A stretch of DNA of 34,244 nt from Asanoa iriomotensis (GTDB lineage: Bacteria > Actinomycetota > Actinomycetes > Mycobacteriales > Micromonosporaceae), in contig NZ_BONC01000077.1 of the NCBI RefSeq assembly GCF_016862515.1, positions 1 to 34,244 of the forward strand, in the 5' to 3' direction. The translations under genes were made by a program, and so were the position numbers. A model generated the notes under the pieces. That model saw only the letters and a list, made by a program, of their open reading frames with translations. It was not told where the DNA came from and did no database searches. Shown here one piece after another: positions 1 to 7,632 of this stretch. How positions within the stretch are numbered: position 1 is the first letter of the stretch; each line of letters opens with the position of its first letter.

Positions 1-489
1 CGCGTACGCCACGAACTCGGGCATGTTGAGCCAGCGGGACGTTTCGTCGACGCGGATGCCGGCGCCGCGCATCCAGAGCAGCTTGGGGAGGCTCCACTGT
101 GTGCCGAGGGGCAGTCCCGTGCGGCGCGGGAACTCGTTCGTGAACTGGCGCCCCTGGGCTTCGAGCTCCGCGGCACCACGCTCGTCGAACCAGGCGATGA
201 CCGGCGAGGTCTCGCGTCCCCGTTCGTCGAGGATGACGCCGCTCTCGGCCAGGCCGGCGAGGCCGATGCCGGTCACCCGCACGGGTCCGGGCACGGCCGC
301 GACCGCGTCTTCGAGGGTACGCAGCACGTCCGCCACGAGCGCGGCGCCGGTGGTCTCCAGCCGCCCGCCGTGCGCGGTGGTCCAACTCGTCGGGTTGCGG
401 GCGAACGCGACCGTCTCCCCGTCCGGGCGGGTGAGCACGGCCTTGGTGTCGGTGGTGCCGAGGTCGACCCCGGCCACGAGTTCGGTCAT
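1..489 (-). CDS. FGGY-family carbohydrate kinase, N-terminal part (runs off the window)
   Basis: The 163 visible codons begin MTELVAGVDLGTTDTKAV, the phosphate-binding start of the FGGY sugar kinases (xylulokinase, gluconokinase, fuculokinase group), which phosphorylate a sugar or polyol with ATP in the cytoplasm. Further on are a GIGLAGLAESGV segment and an AWFDERG segment, both usual in the first FGGY domain. The start ATG overlaps the stop of the LacI gene (ATGA, 486-489), so translation is probably coupled. It is the third gene of a PfkB-LacI-FGGY operon. The sugar cannot be named from this half; the C-terminal domain lies outside the window. Confidence 0.88.
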   Translation of the reverse strand, partial: MTELVAGVDLGTTDTKAVLTRPDGETVAFARNPTSWTTAHGGRLETTGAALVADVLRTLEDAVAAVPGPVRVTGIGLAGLAESGVILDERGRETSPVIAWFDERGAAELEAQGRQFTNEFPRRTGLPLGTQWSLPKLLWMRGAGIRVDETSRWLNMPEFVAYA

Positions 490-1493
490 GGTTTGCCCAC
501 CGCGGCGAGTTCCCCGCTCCCGCGCGCCACGATCCGCAGCGGGGCGAGGATGGTCTCGACCGGCGGCTCCTCGCCGGCGAGGCGGCTGAACAGGCGTTCG
601 GCGGCGAGCCGGCCGATGGCCTCGGGTGAGTGGTCGACGATCGTGATCGCGGGGGTCAGCGTGTCGGCCATCGCGAAGTCGCCGAACGAGATGAACCCGA
701 TGTCGGTGCGGCGCAGGCGGTGCAGGGTGGGCAGCGTACCCAGTGAGCATCGGGTGTTGGCACTGAAGATCGCGGTCGGCGGCTCCGGCAGGCGCAGCAG
801 CGCCTCGGCCGCGACGCCCGCGTCGCCCTTGGCCGGCTCGACCTGGGCGACCAGCGACTCGTCGGGCACGATGCCGGCGCCCTCGATCGCGTCCCGGTAG
901 CCGAGGAGCCGGTGCCGGGCGGTCGCCGTGCTCAGCCGGTCGCCGATGTAGGCGATCCGCCGGTGGCCGTGCCGCATCAGGTGCTCGACCGCCATCCGCG
1001 CGCCGCCCCGGTCGTCGACCACCACCGCGTCGGCGGCCAGGTCCTCGGCCGCGCGGTCGATGAACACGAGCGGACAGCTGGAGTTGCGCAGGTACGCGTG
1101 GTTGTCCGAGATGGACGCGATGATCAGGCCGGCGACCCGGCGCTGGTAGAGGCCGTCGAGGACGATCCGCTCGCGCTCCTCGCGGCGCCGGGTGCTGGCG
1201 ATGATGACGGAAACGTCGCGGTCGATCGCCATCCGCTCGATCTCGCCGATGACGCTTGCGAAGAACGGGTCGCCGACCTCGTCGACCACGACGCCGATGG
1301 TCTCGTCGAGCCCGCGGCGCAGCGACCGGGCCAGCGGGTCGGGACGGTAGCCGAGGTCGATCACGGCCTTCTCGACCCGCGCCCGGGTCTCGGCGGACAC
1401 CCGATCGTCGCCGTTGATGACGCGGGACGCGGTCTTGGTGCTCGTCCCGGCGGCCTCCGCGACGTCCCGCAACCGGGCCCGTTGCTGCTTCAC
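486..1493 (-). CDS. LacI-family transcriptional regulator
   Basis: A 335-residue protein with a N-terminal LacI helix-turn-helix (about residues 7-30: LRDVAEAAGTSTKTASRVIN), a hinge with RPDPLARSLRRG, and a periplasmic-binding-protein-like effector domain (GVVVDEVGDPFF onward, ending near the LAPLRIVARGS strand). The start is taken as GTG at 1493, because it begins just before the HTH and overlaps the PfkB stop (GTGA, 1490-1493). An upstream in-frame ATG would only add low-complexity sequence read from the PfkB gene. It lies between two sugar kinase genes and most likely represses its own operon when its sugar ligand is absent. The direct repeats at 2491-2527 are candidate binding sites. Confidence 0.93.
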   Translation of the reverse strand: MKQQRARLRDVAEAAGTSTKTASRVINGDDRVSAETRARVEKAVIDLGYRPDPLARSLRRGLDETIGVVVDEVGDPFFASVIGEIERMAIDRDVSVIIASTRRREERERIVLDGLYQRRVAGLIIASISDNHAYLRNSSCPLVFIDRAAEDLAADAVVVDDRGGARMAVEHLMRHGHRRIAYIGDRLSTATARHRLLGYRDAIEGAGIVPDESLVAQVEPAKGDAGVAAEALLRLPEPPTAIFSANTRCSLGTLPTLHRLRRTDIGFISFGDFAMADTLTPAITIVDHSPEAIGRLAAERLFSRLAGEEPPVETILAPLRIVARGSGELAAVGKP

Positions 1494-2464
1494 GGCAGCT
1501 CCCGCACCGTCTCGGGCTGCTGCGCGACCAGCGTCAGCAGCTCTGCGGCCCGGTCCGGGTCGACGCCGCCGGCCCGCAACTGCTCGCAGGAGGCGCTTGC
1601 GGTGGCCGACCCGCGGCGCATCGCGGCTCCCCAGTCGTCGTTGGTCTCCAGCTCCAGCAGGACGCCGGCGAGGAACGAGTCGCCGGCGCCGACGGCGCTG
1701 ACCACCTCGACCTTGACCGCCGGGAACCAGCGGACCCGCTGCTTGGCCGGCTCGGCGAGCGCGACACCGTGGGCGCCGGCGGTGACGGCCGCGTTGCGGG
1801 CGCCGAGCCGGCACAGAGTGGCGGCGGCGTCCATGGCGCGGTCGCGGACGTCGCTGTCGGCGTCGGTGAGCAGCAGGCCCGACGCGCCGGTGATCGCCGC
1901 CTCGGCCTCCTGCAGGTTGGGTTTCACCAGGTCAGGGCCGCTGGGCAGGGAAGCACGCAACGCACCTGGCGCGGTGTCGACGACCGCGAGCACGCCCGCC
2001 TGGTGTGCCAGCTCGACGAGTTGGCCGTAGCCGTCCTCGGGCGCGCCCGGCGGCAGGCTGCCCGAGCAGGCCAGGGTCCTTTGCCCGGGCAGGCTGGTGG
2101 CGATCGCCGCGCAGTAGCGCCGCCACGTGTCGCGGTCGATCGTGGACCCAGGTTCGTTGACGATCGTGGTCCGGCCACCCTGCTCGATCATGATGATCGC
2201 GTTGCGGGTGTCGCCCGGCATGGGCACGTCGACGACGTCGGCGCCCTCCTCGGCAAGCAGCCTGAGCAGGCGTTCCCGGTCGTTGTCGGCGACCAGACCG
2301 ACCACAGTGGCCGGTCGGTGGTGGGCCCGCGCGACGCGTGCGATGTTGACGCCCTTGCCGCCCGCGGTGACCTCCACCTGCCGGGCGCGCATGACACCGC
2401 CGAGCACCAGCTCCGGCACGAGCTGCGTCCGGTCCAGACACAGGTTGGGCGTCGCGATCAGCAC
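1490..2464 (-). CDS. PfkB-family sugar kinase (1-phosphofructokinase / tagatose-6-phosphate kinase type)
   Basis: A 324-residue ribokinase-fold kinase. The N-terminus ATPNLCLDRT, the GGKGVNIARV substrate-binding motif (residues 35-44) and the C-terminal GAGDSFLAG signature with catalytic Asp262 are those of the FruK/LacC group, which phosphorylates hexose phosphates. Other PfkB members act on free sugars, so the substrate is open. The start is GTG at 2464, with AGAGGGG about 8 bases upstream; in-frame starts further upstream lie in the promoter and read as low-complexity sequence. It is the first gene of the operon and overlaps the LacI gene by 4 bases. The FGGY kinase downstream could make the phosphosugar that this enzyme phosphorylates again (inference). 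Confidence 0.9.
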   Translation of the reverse strand: MLIATPNLCLDRTQLVPELVLGGVMRARQVEVTAGGKGVNIARVARAHHRPATVVGLVADNDRERLLRLLAEEGADVVDVPMPGDTRNAIIMIEQGGRTTIVNEPGSTIDRDTWRRYCAAIATSLPGQRTLACSGSLPPGAPEDGYGQLVELAHQAGVLAVVDTAPGALRASLPSGPDLVKPNLQEAEAAITGASGLLLTDADSDVRDRAMDAAATLCRLGARNAAVTAGAHGVALAEPAKQRVRWFPAVKVEVVSAVGAGDSFLAGVLLELETNDDWGAAMRRGSATASASCEQLRAGGVDPDRAAELLTLVAQQPETVRELP

Positions 2465-2490
2465 TGACCGGTCCCCTCTACGACTCGATG

Positions 2491-2527
2491 GGTAATCGTT
2501 GTCACGAGACGAGGTAATCGATGTCAC
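2491..2527. promoter_or_regulatory. Two direct repeats, candidate LacI operators
   Basis: GGTAATCGTTGTCAC (2491-2505) and GGTAATCGATGTCAC (2513-2527) differ at one base and are 22 bp apart, about two helical turns. Each is an imperfect palindrome centred on CG, the usual form of a LacI-family operator. They lie between the predicted -10 and the PfkB start, where a bound repressor would block transcription. The autoregulatory LacI assignment is inference. Confidence 0.6.
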
Positions 2528-2539
2528 AGCAGTGCTCGC

Positions 2540-2569
2540 ACTATGTGCACCCGGCTTCATGACTGTCAA
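2540..2569 (-). promoter_or_regulatory. Predicted promoter of the PfkB-LacI-FGGY operon
   Basis: On the minus strand, a perfect TTGACA (-35, 2564-2569) is followed after 18 bases by CATAGT (-10, 2540-2545). The predicted transcript starts near 2533 and runs through the direct repeats into the PfkB gene. Confidence 0.55.
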
Positions 2570-2628
2570 GATGACGAAGAGTTTTCGGGCAGGTTTCGTG
2601 ACGCGATTGTTTCCGTGCGATATGGAGA

Positions 2629-2644
2629 GTGACCGTCTGGTCAC
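2629..2644. promoter_or_regulatory. Perfect palindrome GTGACC-N4-GGTCAC upstream of the P-loop kinase
   Basis: GTGACCGTCTGGTCAC is a perfect 6+6 inverted repeat with a 4-base centre, 28 bases before the P-loop kinase start. It has the same half-sites and spacing as the palindrome in the ArsR promoter at 31677-31692. It is a candidate operator for the plus-strand operon; the binding protein is unknown. Confidence 0.45.
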
Positions 2645-2672
2645 GACACGTGACGCGACGAGAGGGGTGCCG

Positions 2673-3242
2673 ATGCCGATCCGACCGCCCGCGTTGCTCG
2701 TCGCCGGCCCGCCCGCGAGCGGCAAGACGGTGCTGGGCAAGGCGATCGCGCGCCACCTCGGTGCGGCGCTGCTCGACCTGGACGTGCTCACGCGGCCGCT
2801 GACCGCGGTGGTCGGTTCGCTGCTCGACACGGACGACCTCGACTCCACGCGGCTGGCGGACGCCACCCGAGATGCCCGTTACGACACGCTTTATGACACT
2901 GCCGCCGACAACCTCGCGGTCGGCAACGCGGTCGTGCTGGTCGCCCCGTTCACAAGTGAACGGCGCTCCCCGGATGCGTGGGATGCCGTCGCTTCAGGTC
3001 TCAGCGACGCGGGCGGTCTGCCGATGCTCGTCTGGTTGCGGGTCACGCCCGAGTTGCTGCGGTCGCGGATGTCCGGGCGGGCGGCCGAGCGGGACCAGGA
3101 CAAGCTCGCGAACCTCGACGCCTATCTCGGCCGCGTCGACCTGCACCCGCCTTCGGTCGACCACGTCGCCGTCGACGCGGCGTCACCGGTAGCCGCGCAG
3201 GTTCGGGCGGTGCTTGACGCCGTCGAACGTACCCACCCATGA
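2673..3242 (+). CDS. P-loop nucleotide kinase-like protein
   Basis: A 189-residue protein with a Walker A motif GPPASGKT near residues 12-19, an early LLDLD strand, and the arginine-rich lid region (RSRMSGRAAERD) typical of small AAA_33/shikimate- or gluconate-kinase-like phosphotransferases. It may phosphorylate a small metabolite, but the substrate cannot be read from the sequence. The ATG at 2673 has GAGAGGGG just upstream; an earlier in-frame ATG at 2499 would run through the promoter region and is rejected. It is followed by a micro-ORF and a mannose-6-phosphate isomerase-like gene on the same strand, so a role in sugar phosphate metabolism is plausible but inferred. Confidence 0.85.
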   Translation: MPIRPPALLVAGPPASGKTVLGKAIARHLGAALLDLDVLTRPLTAVVGSLLDTDDLDSTRLADATRDARYDTLYDTAADNLAVGNAVVLVAPFTSERRSPDAWDAVASGLSDAGGLPMLVWLRVTPELLRSRMSGRAAERDQDKLANLDAYLGRVDLHPPSVDHVAVDAASPVAAQVRAVLDAVERTHP

Positions 3243-3262
3243 TTCCCCCCGGAGGAGAGCCC

Positions 3263-3340
3263 ATGAGCGAGCGAAGCGAGCGCGGCCAGCTCAGTGTGCC
3301 TCGCTCTTGCTCCGACGACCGAAGGGAGGCGGCGGCATGA
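3263..3340 (+). CDS. Micro-ORF (25 aa) with MSERSER start, coupled to the isomerase gene
   Basis: A 25-codon frame starts at ATG 3263 behind a strong GGAGGAG and ends in a TGA that overlaps the next gene's ATG (ATGA, 3337-3340). The peptide begins MSERSERGQLSV. The underlying GAGCGAGCGAAGCGAGCG DNA looks like a short repeat that, from memory, recurs near gene starts in Micromonosporaceae, so the frame may be a by-product of that element. It could act as a leader coupling translation to the downstream gene. No function is claimed. Confidence 0.35.
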   Translation: MSERSERGQLSVPRSCSDDRREAAA

Positions 3341-4329
3341 GCGTGATCGTCCTGCCCGCCAACCAGCCGGCCGACCGGTTCTACCTCGGCGGGGACCGGA
3401 TCGCGGAGTTCCGCGGCACCACGCCGACCGGCGACCACGTGCCCGAGGACTGGGTGGGTTCGGCCACGACGGTCGCGGGCTTCGACTCCCTCGGCCTCAC
3501 GGTCCTCGACGACGGCCGCTCCCTGCGCGCGACGATCGCGGACGACCCGGTGCGCTGGCTGGGCGCGGCGCACGTGGACCGCTTCGGCGCGGACCCGGCG
3601 CTGCTGGTCAAGCTGCTGGACGCGGGCGAGCGCCTCCCAGTGCACGCCCACCCGGACGACGCGTTCGCCCAGTCCCACCTGGGTTGCCGCAACGGCAAGA
3701 CCGAGTCGTGGATCATCCTGAGCGCGCAGCCGGGCGCCCAGGTCCACCTGGGCTTCCGCGAGGACGTCCCACCACAGACGCTGGCGGACTGGGTGACCCA
3801 CCAGGACCGCCCGGCGATGCTCGCCGCGCTGCACGGGGTCGAGGTGACTGCCGGTGACACGGTCTTCGTCCCCGCGGGCTACCCGCACGCGATCGGCGAG
3901 GGCATCTTCCTGCTGGAGTTGCAGCAGGCGGCGGACCTGTCGCTGCTGCTGGAGCACGACGGCTTCGCGGTCGACGGCCTCCGCGACGGCCACCTCGGCA
4001 TCGGCTTCGCCACGGCCCTCCCCTGCGTGCGCCACGAGGCGGTCCCGGCCGAGACGCTGAAGGAGATCTGCGGCCGGATCGACGACCCACGCATCTTCCC
4101 CGGGTACGCGGACGGCTTCTTCCGCGCCGAGCGCCACAATGGACCGTCCACGTGGGAGCCCGGGTTCTCGATCGCCGTGGTGCTCTCGGGTTCGGGGCGG
4201 CTGGCCTGGGGAGCCGACGATTCGGTCGCGCTGCGCCGCGGCATGACCGTCCTGGTGCCACACGACGCCGGCAGGGTCCGCGTGGAGGGCGACGTCGAAC
4301 TGGTCCGCTGCCGCCCGCCGGCGGTCTGA
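3337..4329 (+). CDS. Class I mannose-6-phosphate isomerase-like cupin protein
   Basis: A 330-residue protein of the type I phosphomannose isomerase family, which interconverts mannose-6-phosphate and fructose-6-phosphate using a metal held in a cupin barrel. Visible hallmarks are LVKLLDAGERLPVHAHPDD (about residues 89-107; the His pair in HAHPDD is a metal-ligand signature), the KTESW stretch with its ligand Glu, and VFVPAGYPHAIG with the later His ligand. The C-terminal part holds a second cupin-like segment (GSGRLAWG). The ATG at 3337 has GGGAGG upstream. At 330 residues it is shorter than E. coli ManA (about 390), like many Gram-positive forms. It could instead act on another phosphosugar. 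Confidence 0.85.
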   Translation: MSVIVLPANQPADRFYLGGDRIAEFRGTTPTGDHVPEDWVGSATTVAGFDSLGLTVLDDGRSLRATIADDPVRWLGAAHVDRFGADPALLVKLLDAGERLPVHAHPDDAFAQSHLGCRNGKTESWIILSAQPGAQVHLGFREDVPPQTLADWVTHQDRPAMLAALHGVEVTAGDTVFVPAGYPHAIGEGIFLLELQQAADLSLLLEHDGFAVDGLRDGHLGIGFATALPCVRHEAVPAETLKEICGRIDDPRIFPGYADGFFRAERHNGPSTWEPGFSIAVVLSGSGRLAWGADDSVALRRGMTVLVPHDAGRVRVEGDVELVRCRPPAV

Positions 4330-4336
4330 CGAGGTC

Positions 4337-4762
4337 GTGCCCGAGGACTGGATCGACCACGCGCTGACCGCGGTGGACTGGCGCGGGCTCGGCGCCGACC
4401 CCACCGCGGTCACGGCCGCGCTGCGGCAGCTGAGCTGGGTGACGACCGAGGCAGCCGGCGACACCGCGTACGCCGAGGTCCTCGACGCCGTCGGCCACAA
4501 CCATTCTGGGGAGCTGTTCGACGCCGCGGGCCCGGCCGCCGCGATCCTGGTCGACGTGGCCCGACGGGACAACGGATGGGCGCGCCGGACCGCGATCGAG
4601 GTCCTGGTGGACTGCCTATACTGGGCTCGCCCGGAGCAGCACGCCGCCGCCGTGATCCGCGCCGCGGTGACCAACTACCGGGATGAGCTACGGGCTCTGG
4701 CGGCCGGCCCGGGCGCGACCGCCCGCTCCGCGACCGAACTCCTCCAAGCCCTCGACGCTTGA
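4337..4762 (+). CDS. Small helical protein of unknown function
   Basis: A 141-residue protein starting at GTG 4337, only 7 bases after the isomerase stop, so probably cotranscribed. The sequence is alanine-rich and helical, with segments such as GPAAAILVDVARRD and WARRTAIEVLVDCLYW that resemble HEAT/armadillo-like helix pairs. There is no signal peptide, membrane segment or catalytic motif. I do not recognise the family. Confidence 0.65.
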   Translation: MPEDWIDHALTAVDWRGLGADPTAVTAALRQLSWVTTEAAGDTAYAEVLDAVGHNHSGELFDAAGPAAAILVDVARRDNGWARRTAIEVLVDCLYWARPEQHAAAVIRAAVTNYRDELRALAAGPGATARSATELLQALDA

Positions 4763-4924
4763 ACCCGTCGGCCCCGATCGTTCGCCGCGGGCCCGGTCGG
4801 CCGCGTCCTCGCTGTCGCGTAAGGCGGAATCGCCGAGGACGAACTCGCTCGGTCGTGCCCGCGCGCCGATGCAGACGGTGAGCATCGTCGTCCGCATCCC
4901 CTGCACGCTGGTCACCGCGCGGCT

Positions 4925-6097
4925 CTACAAGCCGCGTTCCGCCAGCCGGCGGATCGCGGACGCCGAGGCGCCGCGGGCCCAGTCCTCGAAGGTGTGTGGA
5001 CGGGTGACGATCTCGCAGCGGCTCGCCGCGCCGAAGGCGTGCTCGGCGAACGACGCCCGCAGGTGCGTCTCGAACAGGTCGAAGTTGCTCACCGCCTCGC
5101 CGCCGATGATGACCAACTGCGGGCCGGTCAAGTTGACCAGCGTCGCGATCGCCGTGCCGATGACCGTGGCCGCGTGTTCGAACGTGGCCACCGCGACCGG
5201 GTCGCCCGCGTGCGCCAGTTCGACGATCTCGCCGATCGACAGGTCGCGGCCGAGCGCACGCGACACCGAAGCGACGATCGCCGGTGTGCCGGCGACCGCC
5301 TCGACACAGCCGCGGCGGCCGCACGGGCAGATGTGGTCCGGCGATGTCAGCGGCAGGTGGCCGATCTCGCCCGCGACTCCGTAGGCGCCGGCCACCACGT
5401 CGCCGTTGATGTGCAGGCCGCTGCCGATGCCTCGGCCGATCGTGACGATCGCGAACAGGTCTGTGCCGACGCCCACGCCGAACCAGTGTTCGCCGATCGT
5501 CAGCGCGCGGACGTCGTTCTCGACCAGGACGTCGCGGCCCAGCCGGCCCGCGAGGAGGGTCCCGAGCGGCACGTCCGTCCAGCCCATGATGGCCGACTCG
5601 CGGACCACGCCGAGGTCGGTGTCGACGTCGCCGGACACGCTGACGCCCACCGCGCACAGCCGTGCGGCCAACGGGCCGAGGGCGGCGACGAGCGCACGGG
5701 TCGAGGCCTCGATCGCGTCGGCCACCACGTCCGGCGTCGTGCCCTTGAGCAGGCGCCGGTCGGACGCGAGCACCTGGGTCGTCAGGTCGGTGGCCACACC
5801 GACGATCTCGTCGGCGTTGACCTTCACGCCGATCGAGACCAGCGCGTCCGCGACGACCATGAGCGGGTTCGCCGGCCGGCCGGGCTGGCCGTCGCGGGGC
5901 ACCGACAGCTCGTCGGAGACCAGGCCCACGTCGAGCAGCGGGCCGACCGCCTTCGTGACCGCCGCCTGTGAGAGGCCGAGCAGCCGCGCGATGTCGATCC
6001 GGCTGATGGGTCCCCGGGTGAGGATGGCCCGGAAGACGTCGGCCGCCGCCGCGGACGCTCCCTTGAGGAGCGTGATGGCGGCGCCTGCATCCTGCAT
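4925..6097 (-). CDS. ROK-family transcriptional repressor
   Basis: A 390-residue ROK regulator: an N-terminal winged helix (GPISRIDIARLLGLSQAAVTK, about residues 29-49) followed by a sugar-kinase-fold domain. His247 in GHLPL and the CPCGRRGC cluster (about residues 257-264) form the ROK zinc site, followed by VEAVAG. The start is ATG at 6097, with AAAGGAA 7 bases upstream. The protein is the last gene of the permease-GH95-binding-protein operon and most likely represses it, with an imported sugar as inducer. The palindrome at 11880-11892 is the candidate operator. ROK proteins can also be glucokinases; the N-terminal HTH argues for a regulator here. Confidence 0.92.
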   Translation of the reverse strand: MQDAGAAITLLKGASAAAADVFRAILTRGPISRIDIARLLGLSQAAVTKAVGPLLDVGLVSDELSVPRDGQPGRPANPLMVVADALVSIGVKVNADEIVGVATDLTTQVLASDRRLLKGTTPDVVADAIEASTRALVAALGPLAARLCAVGVSVSGDVDTDLGVVRESAIMGWTDVPLGTLLAGRLGRDVLVENDVRALTIGEHWFGVGVGTDLFAIVTIGRGIGSGLHINGDVVAGAYGVAGEIGHLPLTSPDHICPCGRRGCVEAVAGTPAIVASVSRALGRDLSIGEIVELAHAGDPVAVATFEHAATVIGTAIATLVNLTGPQLVIIGGEAVSNFDLFETHLRASFAEHAFGAASRCEIVTRPHTFEDWARGASASAIRRLAERGL

Positions 6098-6196
6098 CGC
6101 TTGATTCCTTTGCTGTGGAGCCGGCCGAGTCGCACATGGACGATACGGCAGAGGGCACGCCGGGGCGGGAGTAAGCGCTCCCGCCCCGCGCACCGG

Positions 6197-7549
6197 TCAC
6201 TGCTTCGCGAGGATCTCCTGCGTCTTGGCGGCCATCTCCGGGAAGACGGCCTTGTCGCGCTCGCCGCTGAAGTAGGCCTCGAACAGCGGCTGGATCGTGT
6301 CGACGATCTCCTGGCCGTTGGCGGTCGGCGGTGCCGGGTACAGCTCGCCGTTGTTCAGCGCGTTCACGAAGCCCGACAGGTCGAGCCCTTGCGCCTTCTG
6401 GGCGTCGACGGCGACCTGCAGCGACTTCGCGATCGACGGGAGGAACGTGGCGTCGGCGCCGGCCGTCGACTGGCAGGCCTCCGATCCCATGTAGGTGACC
6501 CATTTCCACGTCGAGTCGAGGTTCTTCGTACCCGCGTAGATGTTGTTGGCGTTCGAGTTGCTGATCATCGAGCGGCCCTGCGGCCCCTTGACCGTCGGTG
6601 CGACGCCGACCTTGACGCCGGGGATCTTCGTCATCGACGTCGCGTCCCACGTGCCGCCCTGCACCATCGCGACGGTGCCGGAACCGATCTGCTGGCTGCC
6701 GGCCACGGTCAGCTGCCCGAACTTGGGCATCAGGCCGCGGTCGCCGAGACCCTTGACGTACTCGAGCGTCTTGACGAAGTTCGGGTCGTCGTACGGGAAC
6801 TTGGTCGGCCACGCCGGCTTGTCGCCGAGCCGCCACCCGAGCGTGGAGACGAACGGGTTCCACGAGGTCTGTCCGTTGAAGTCGCCGGAGGCGAGGCTGC
6901 CGATGCCGTACGTCGCGACCTTGGTCTTGTCGAAGCCCGGCTGGTCACCCCGCTTGCCGTTCTTGTCGACGGTGAGCTTCGCGACGATGTCGTCGAACGT
7001 GCCGCCGTCGTCCGGGTTCCAGGTCATGTCCCGGATCTGCTCGGGCGTGATGCCGGCGTCCTTCGCCTTGTCCTCGTTGAAGTAGATCGCGGCGCCGGCC
7101 CAGTCCAGCGGGATGCCGTACTGCTTGCCGTCGGTGTACTTCCAGGACTCGACGCCGATGTCGAAGACCGACAGGTCGTAGTCGGTCTTCTTGATCTGGT
7201 CGTCGAGCGCCATGATCTGCTTCTGGCCGGCGTACGCGCCGAGCAGCGGCACGCTGTTCTGGAACGCGTCCGGCGCGGCACCGGAGACGAACCCGGCGGT
7301 CAGCTTCGTGAAGTAGTCGTCGACGGCGTACTGCGAGATCGTGACGGTGATCCCGGGGTTCGCCTGTTCAAAACCGGGCAGGCATTTCTTGTACGAGGCA
7401 GCCTGCCGCTCGTCCCACGTCCACCAGTTCACGGTCTTGCCACCGGCCTCGCCACTGCCGCTGTCGCCGTCGCTCGAGCAGCCGGCCAGCGCCGCGGTCG
7501 CCGCGAGAGCGGCGAGCGCGATCGCCGACGCGATTCGCTTGGATCTCAT
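6197..7549 (-). CDS. Extracellular sugar-binding lipoprotein of an ABC importer
   Basis: A 450-residue family 1 solute-binding protein. The N-terminus is a lipoprotein signal (MRSKRIASAI, then a hydrophobic stretch and LAGC, with Cys24 as the lipidated residue). The mature part starts with VNWWTWDERQ, the typical first strand, and contains YGIPLDWAGAAIYFNED, the conserved region of oligosaccharide-binding proteins. The start ATG at 7549 has GAGGAA upstream. It would capture the oligosaccharide outside the membrane and pass it to the two permeases encoded upstream. It lies after the GH95 gene rather than before the permeases, and a stem-loop at 7599-7621 precedes it. Confidence 0.94.
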   Translation of the reverse strand: MRSKRIASAIALAALAATAALAGCSSDGDSGSGEAGGKTVNWWTWDERQAASYKKCLPGFEQANPGITVTISQYAVDDYFTKLTAGFVSGAAPDAFQNSVPLLGAYAGQKQIMALDDQIKKTDYDLSVFDIGVESWKYTDGKQYGIPLDWAGAAIYFNEDKAKDAGITPEQIRDMTWNPDDGGTFDDIVAKLTVDKNGKRGDQPGFDKTKVATYGIGSLASGDFNGQTSWNPFVSTLGWRLGDKPAWPTKFPYDDPNFVKTLEYVKGLGDRGLMPKFGQLTVAGSQQIGSGTVAMVQGGTWDATSMTKIPGVKVGVAPTVKGPQGRSMISNSNANNIYAGTKNLDSTWKWVTYMGSEACQSTAGADATFLPSIAKSLQVAVDAQKAQGLDLSGFVNALNNGELYPAPPTANGQEIVDTIQPLFEAYFSGERDKAVFPEMAAKTQEILAKQ

Positions 7550-7598
7550 GGGTTCCTCACTTGTCGGGTGATGGGGGTGTGGTGGGCAGCCTTGTTCC

Positions 7599-7621
7599 AC
7601 ATCGGACGTGACCGCCGATGT
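7599..7621 (-). other. Intercistronic stem-loop before the binding-protein gene
   Basis: ACATCGG and CCGATGT form a 7-bp stem with a 9-base loop in the 83-bp gap between the GH95 stop and the binding-protein start. Such hairpins often stabilise the binding-protein message relative to its neighbours; that role is inferred. Confidence 0.4.
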
Positions 7622-7632
7622 TGGTGAGATAT

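Noticed and set aside
1-900. Long plus-strand frames opposite the FGGY and LacI genes
   Set aside because: They are Arg/Ser/Pro-rich shadows of well-supported minus-strand genes, as expected in very GC-rich DNA.
4688-4915. Minus-strand frame of 75 codons just after the ROK stop (MRTTMLTVCIGARARPSEF...)
   Set aside because: It overlaps the 3' end of the plus-strand helical gene, has no ribosome-binding site and becomes low-complexity Gly/Arg sequence; it might be a gene remnant but I cannot support it.
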